64,000 nt of DNA from Marixanthomonas ophiurae (lineage in GTDB: Bacteria; Bacteroidota; Bacteroidia; Flavobacteriales; Flavobacteriaceae): positions 1,302,001 to 1,366,000 of the forward strand of contig NZ_QVID01000001.1 of the NCBI RefSeq assembly GCF_003413745.1. The letters run 5' to 3'. The position numbers and the translations under genes were made by a program. This document shows, piece by piece, positions 60,789 through 64,000 of this stretch (the stretch's first letter is position 1; each line of letters opens with the position of its first letter). The notes below the pieces were generated by a model. The model did not search any database, was not told the origin of the DNA, and worked only from the letters and a program-made list of their open reading frames with translations.

Positions 60789-62024
60789 ATGTCGAAAGAA
60801 GAAGGATTAGAATGTTCCTTTTGTGGACGAAAAAAAGCTGAAACCAGCCTGCTTATTGCCGGTTTGGATGCCCATATTTGTGATCGCTGTATAGAACAAG
60901 CGCACGGTATTGTAGTTGAAGAAGCTTTACACGCTACAAACAATGAAATTTCTAAAGATGTAATGCTTAAAAAGCCAACTACTATTAAGGCTTTTTTAGA
61001 TGATTATGTAATTGGGCAAGAGAATACTAAGAAAGTGATGTCTGTTGCAGTATATAATCACTATAAGCGTTTATTACAGCCAAAAACCGATGATGATATA
61101 GAAATACAAAAAAGTAACATCATTATTGTTGGTGAAACTGGAACTGGTAAAACTTTGGTTGCTAAAACGGTAGCAAGAATGCTAAACGTTCCCTTAGCTA
61201 TTGTAGATGCAACGGTTTTAACTGAAGCTGGATACGTTGGGGAAGATGTAGAAAGTATTCTTACCCGTTTATTACAAGCTGCGGATTACAATCTAGAAAA
61301 AGCCCAAACGGGAATCGTTTTTATTGATGAGATAGATAAAATTGCTCGTAAAAGTGATAATCCATCTATTACACGCGATGTAAGTGGAGAAGGCGTTCAG
61401 CAAGCTTTACTGAAACTTTTGGAAGGGACTACAGTAAACGTACCGCCAAAAGGAGGACGTAAACATCCCGACCAAAAATTTATTGAAGTAGATACCGAAA
61501 ACATCTTGTTTATTGCAGGAGGAGCATTTGATGGTATTGAAAAGAAGATTTCGAAACGATTAAACCTTCAAGCGGTTGGTTTCAGTGCTTCAAAAAAAGA
61601 AGATTCATTAGAACGAAACAATTTGTTGCGTTATATTATTCCGAAGGATTTAAAAGACTTTGGACTTATCCCAGAGATAATTGGTCGTCTTCCAGTATTA
61701 ACGTATATGAATCCGTTGGATAAAGGAGCATTACGAGCTATTTTAACCGAACCTAAAAACGCCATTGTTAAACAGTATGAGAAACTGTTTGAAATGGACG
61801 ATATTGAATTAGTGATCACCGAAGAAGCACTTGATTTTATAGTGGGGAAAGCTGTAGAATATAAATTAGGGGCAAGAGGGTTGCGTTCGTTATGTGAAGC
61901 GGTATTAACCGATGCAATGTTTGAATTTCCTGGGACGGATAATAAAAAACTACACGTTACCAGAGAATATGCCGAAGAAAAACTGAACAAATCAACTATT
62001 AAAAAGTTGAAAGCAGTTTCTTAA
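60789..62024 (+). CDS. clpX: ATP-dependent Clp protease ATP-binding subunit ClpX
   Basis: The 411-residue AAA+ unfoldase has an N-terminal zinc-binding domain C-S-F-C-G with C-D-R-C (about 8-35), Walker A GETGTGKT, Walker [13 protein letters not shown], pore loop GYVGEDVES and the IGF-equivalent ClpP-contact region. The ATG at 60789 ([12 protein letters not shown]) is used over TTG at 60774. It ends the tig-clpP-clpX unit at the terminator at 62049-62080. Confidence 0.96.
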   Translation: MSKEEGLECSFCGRKKAETSLLIAGLDAHICDRCIEQAHGIVVEEALHATNNEISKDVMLKKPTTIKAFLDDYVIGQENTKKVMSVAVYNHYKRLLQPKTDDDIEIQKSNIIIVGETGTGKTLVAKTVARMLNVPLAIVDATVLTEAGYVGEDVESILTRLLQAADYNLEKAQTGIVFIDEIDKIARKSDNPSITRDVSGEGVQQALLKLLEGTTVNVPPKGGRKHPDQKFIEVDTENILFIAGGAFDGIEKKISKRLNLQAVGFSASKKEDSLERNNLLRYIIPKDLKDFGLIPEIIGRLPVLTYMNPLDKGALRAILTEPKNAIVKQYEKLFEMDDIELVITEEALDFIVGKAVEYKLGARGLRSLCEAVLTDAMFEFPGTDNKKLHVTREYAEEKLNKSTIKKLKAVS

Positions 62025-62048
62025 ACCTTTAGCACTTATTAAGATAGC

Positions 62049-62080
62049 AAAGCCCCGAAGAAACTACGCTTCGGGGCTTT
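62049..62080 (+). terminator. Intrinsic terminator after clpX
   Basis: The stem AAAGCCCCGAAG with CTTCGGGGCTTT, 12 bp and an 8-nt loop, is followed by Ts. It is GC-rich and strong. Confidence 0.9.
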
Positions 62081-62113
62081 TTACTAACTTAAACTAATCT
62101 ATGTAAAATAAAA

Positions 62114-62299
62114 TTATGGTGTAGCAATAACAGTTTTATTCTTCTTATGAAGAATTTTTTGCTGCATCAATTCTTTTTTGTTTTTCAAAGTATAACCGGC
62201 AACTTCATTTCCATTTTCTTTAGCTGAAACTGCTGTCGCACAAGATGCGGTTGAAAGGATAAGAAATGTTCCTAATAATATAAATGCTATTTTTTTCAT
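62114..62299 (-). CDS. Small predicted lipoprotein
   Basis: The 61-residue protein has a lipoprotein signal with lipobox LSTASC (Cys at about 20) and a short basic, Lys-rich mature part of about 41 residues. No domain is recognised. Such small lipoproteins are often surface or periplasmic peptides; the function is unknown. It is a single gene on the minus strand between clpX and the GH3-family gene. Confidence 0.55.
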   Translation of the reverse strand: MKKIAFILLGTFLILSTASCATAVSAKENGNEVAGYTLKNKKELMQQKILHKKNKTVIATP

Positions 62300-62391
62300 T
62301 GTTGCTTACTGAGCTATTAATTTGAGACAAACGTACTCTGTAAGAAAAATATTACCAAAACTTTTAGTTGAACGGAGCAAGAAACTCGTTT

Positions 62392-62408
62392 AAAAACACG
62401 TTGTTTTT
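62392..62408. terminator. Possible weak terminator downstream of the GH3-family gene
   Basis: AAAAACA (62392-62398) pairs with TGTTTTT (62402-62408) over a 3-nt loop. The stem is AT-rich and short, so function is uncertain. It lies 65 nt past the stop of the minus-strand gene at 62473. I see nothing else in 62300-62472. Confidence 0.3.
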
Positions 62409-62472
62409 TAAGTTTCGATTAAGTGTAAAAAGCATCGTTTTATAACACAAGAAATAGAAAGTAAAAATGAAA

Positions 62473-63987
62473 TTAATGGTTTAAAGAAAGGAGTTCTTCT
62501 AAATAACCTCTGGAGTTTGAAAGTCGTGGTACTTTATGCTGCCCTCCTAATTTGTTTTTATTTTTTAACCAGTCATAGAATAATCGTTCACGTGCGCAAT
62601 GAATGGTAGGAGCTTTGAGGGTTGTGTTGTTGTTTCGCTTTGCTTCGTAGTCGCTATTTACTTCTTGAAGTGCCTTATCTAATAGTTGTGAGAAAAAATC
62701 AAAGTCTTCTGGTGGGGTTTTAAATTCAATGATCCATTCGTGAGCTCCTTTTTCTTTTCCTTCCATAAAAATAGGAGCTGCTGTATAATCTACAATTTCA
62801 GTTTGCGTTAAATGAGTGGCTTTTCGTAAAGCGGCTTCTGCATTTTCAATGATTAATTCTTCTCCAAAAGCATTGATATGGTGTTTGGTGCGCCCCGTTA
62901 CTTTAATGCGATAAGGGTTGATAGAAGTAAACCGAATGGTGTCACCAATCTTATAACGCCATAATCCAGCATTGGTGGTAATGATAATAGCGTAGTTTTG
63001 GTCTTTCTCCACTTCACTTAGGGGAATCACTTTTTCTTCAGGAGTTCCGTAGCTATCCATTGGGATGAATTCATAAAAGATTCCGTAGTCAAGCATTAGC
63101 AACAATTCATTACTGCTATTTTGATCTTGAATGGCAAAAAATCCTTCCGAAGCATTATAAATTTCATAATACCGAAATGAATCTCTTGGTAATAGTTTTT
63201 TATACTGATCTATATAAGGATCAAAGCTAACCCCTCCGTGAAAATATACTTCGAGGTTTGGCCATATTTCAAATAGGTTTTCAGTTCCAGTTTTTTCTGA
63301 AACAGCATTAAGCAAAACGAGCATCCAAGAGGGTACACCGGCAAGGCTGGTCACTTTTTCATTAATAGTTTGGCTTACAATCGCATCGAGCTTGGTTTCC
63401 CAATCACCCATTAACGAAACTTCATTGCTTGGGGTGCTACTAAACTCAGCCCAAAAGGGCATATTGTCTATCAAAATAGCTGAAAGATCGCCATACACCG
63501 TTCCATTGTCTTTATAGAGCTCTTTACTGCCGCCAAGCCGTAACCCTTTTCCTAAAAATAATTGAGAATCGGGATTATTATTTAAGTACATGCATAACAA
63601 ATCCTTACTGGCTGCGTAATGACAGTTTTCTAACGATTCATCACTTACCGGGATAAACTTACTTTTAGCATTGGTGGTTCCGCTACTTTTAGCAAACCAT
63701 TTAATGGGTTTAGGCCAAAAAATATTCGTTTCCCCTCGACGAGCTCTTTCAATGCGGGCTTCATTATCTTCATAGGTTGTAACAGGAATACGATCTGCAA
63801 ATTCTCTGTAGTTTTTTATAGAGGCAAAGTCATATTCTTTACCAACCTCAGTGTTTTTTGCTTTATCTAATAAACTGTGCAAGAGTTCTTCTTGTACCTC
63901 TACAGGGTATTTTAGAAACAAGTCAATTTGATGAAACCGTTTCTTTAAAAACCAGGAAGCGATTGAGTTTACTATGGGGATTGGCAT
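62473..63987 (-). CDS. GH3 auxin-responsive promoter family protein (acyl-adenylating enzyme)
   Basis: The 504-residue protein is of the bacterial GH3 family, in the ANL acyl/aminoacyl adenylation superfamily. Visible motifs are KWFAKSSGTTNAKSKFIPVS (P-loop-like, about 84-103), YNASEGFFAIQD (about 277-288), LWRYKIGDTIRFTS (about 348-361) and the hinge region TGRTKHHINAFGEELI. In plants GH3 enzymes conjugate amino acids to hormones; the bacterial substrate is unknown, and the plant-derived name should not be taken literally. It is complete, with the start 13 nt from the right window edge. Confidence 0.93.
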   Translation of the reverse strand: MPIPIVNSIASWFLKKRFHQIDLFLKYPVEVQEELLHSLLDKAKNTEVGKEYDFASIKNYREFADRIPVTTYEDNEARIERARRGETNIFWPKPIKWFAKSSGTTNAKSKFIPVSDESLENCHYAASKDLLCMYLNNNPDSQLFLGKGLRLGGSKELYKDNGTVYGDLSAILIDNMPFWAEFSSTPSNEVSLMGDWETKLDAIVSQTINEKVTSLAGVPSWMLVLLNAVSEKTGTENLFEIWPNLEVYFHGGVSFDPYIDQYKKLLPRDSFRYYEIYNASEGFFAIQDQNSSNELLLMLDYGIFYEFIPMDSYGTPEEKVIPLSEVEKDQNYAIIITTNAGLWRYKIGDTIRFTSINPYRIKVTGRTKHHINAFGEELIIENAEAALRKATHLTQTEIVDYTAAPIFMEGKEKGAHEWIIEFKTPPEDFDFFSQLLDKALQEVNSDYEAKRNNNTTLKAPTIHCARERLFYDWLKNKNKLGGQHKVPRLSNSRGYLEELLSLNH

Positions 63988-64000
63988 ATTTTGTCCTATC

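Noticed and set aside
1-64000. tRNA, rRNA, CRISPR array, insertion sequence or prophage
   Set aside because: No cloverleaf-like or rRNA-like segment, no regularly spaced repeats, no transposase or integrase, and no phage structural genes were seen. The holin-family gene at 58204 belongs to a chromosomal family.

Overview
This is an AT-rich chromosomal window from a member of the Flavobacteriaceae (Bacteroidota), most likely an aerobic marine or environmental species. The evidence is the gene content: alternative complex III next to a caa3/aa3-type oxidase, SprA and other type IX secretion or gliding proteins, a gliding-motility-associated C-terminal domain protein beside a PorP/SprF partner, a malic enzyme fused to a phosphotransacetylase-like domain, DUF6089-UppS-BamA-OmpH-OmpH order, and many promoters of the Bacteroidota form TTG-N20-TAnnTTTG. 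I cannot name the genus. I saw no rRNA, tRNA, CRISPR array, phage or insertion sequence.

Layout. Bases 1-4166 hold the end of the respiratory cluster (ActF, cut by the left edge, then coxB and coxA). Bases 4167-4466 contain no gene but appear to hold two tandem, related small RNA genes, each with its own promoter and terminator. Bases 4467-17386 carry a peroxiredoxin-like gene, ruvB-queG, maeB, and ruvA followed directly by the giant sprA. Bases 17420-21971 hold gcvH-vanZ, a TonB-like gene, an orphan secreted protein and a RemB-like outer-membrane protein. Bases 21991-28276 contain a secreted metallo-beta-lactamase-fold protein and an oxidase maturation operon (cyoE, two subunit III genes, subunit IV, an SCO pair, DUF420, a small CxxC membrane protein). 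Bases 28411-36207 are one efflux operon (ATPase, two permeases, adaptor, TolC, adaptor) ending in tsaB. Bases 36299-42303 are on the minus strand: two tandem secreted paralogues, a decayed mscS fragment between them, intact mscS, a DUF255 protein, dodecin and an Nfu-type protein. Bases 42415-45696 are a T9SS cargo and its SprF-like partner. Bases 45693-53655 are the minus-strand envelope cluster (CBS, nadK, DUF6089, uppS, bamA, two ompH, then murI). Bases 53743-64000 hold pdxJ, a hydrolase, a FadL-type porin with a GDSL lipoprotein, a small membrane protein, tig-clpP-clpX, a tiny lipoprotein and a GH3-family enzyme.

How the parts fit. Three systems dominate: aerobic respiration and copper/heme insertion into the oxidase; the outer membrane with its BamA/Skp assembly line and T9SS secretion; and protein and DNA quality control (Tig-ClpP-ClpX, RuvA, RuvB). 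The strongest unannotated signals are (a) the twin small RNAs at 4212-4465, whose 5-prime hairpins differ in sequence but keep pairing and a G4 loop; (b) a segmental duplication at 36299-38939 that copied the 3-prime end of mscS with its downstream gene; and (c) a repeat-bearing leader with mutually exclusive hairpins ahead of the efflux operon.
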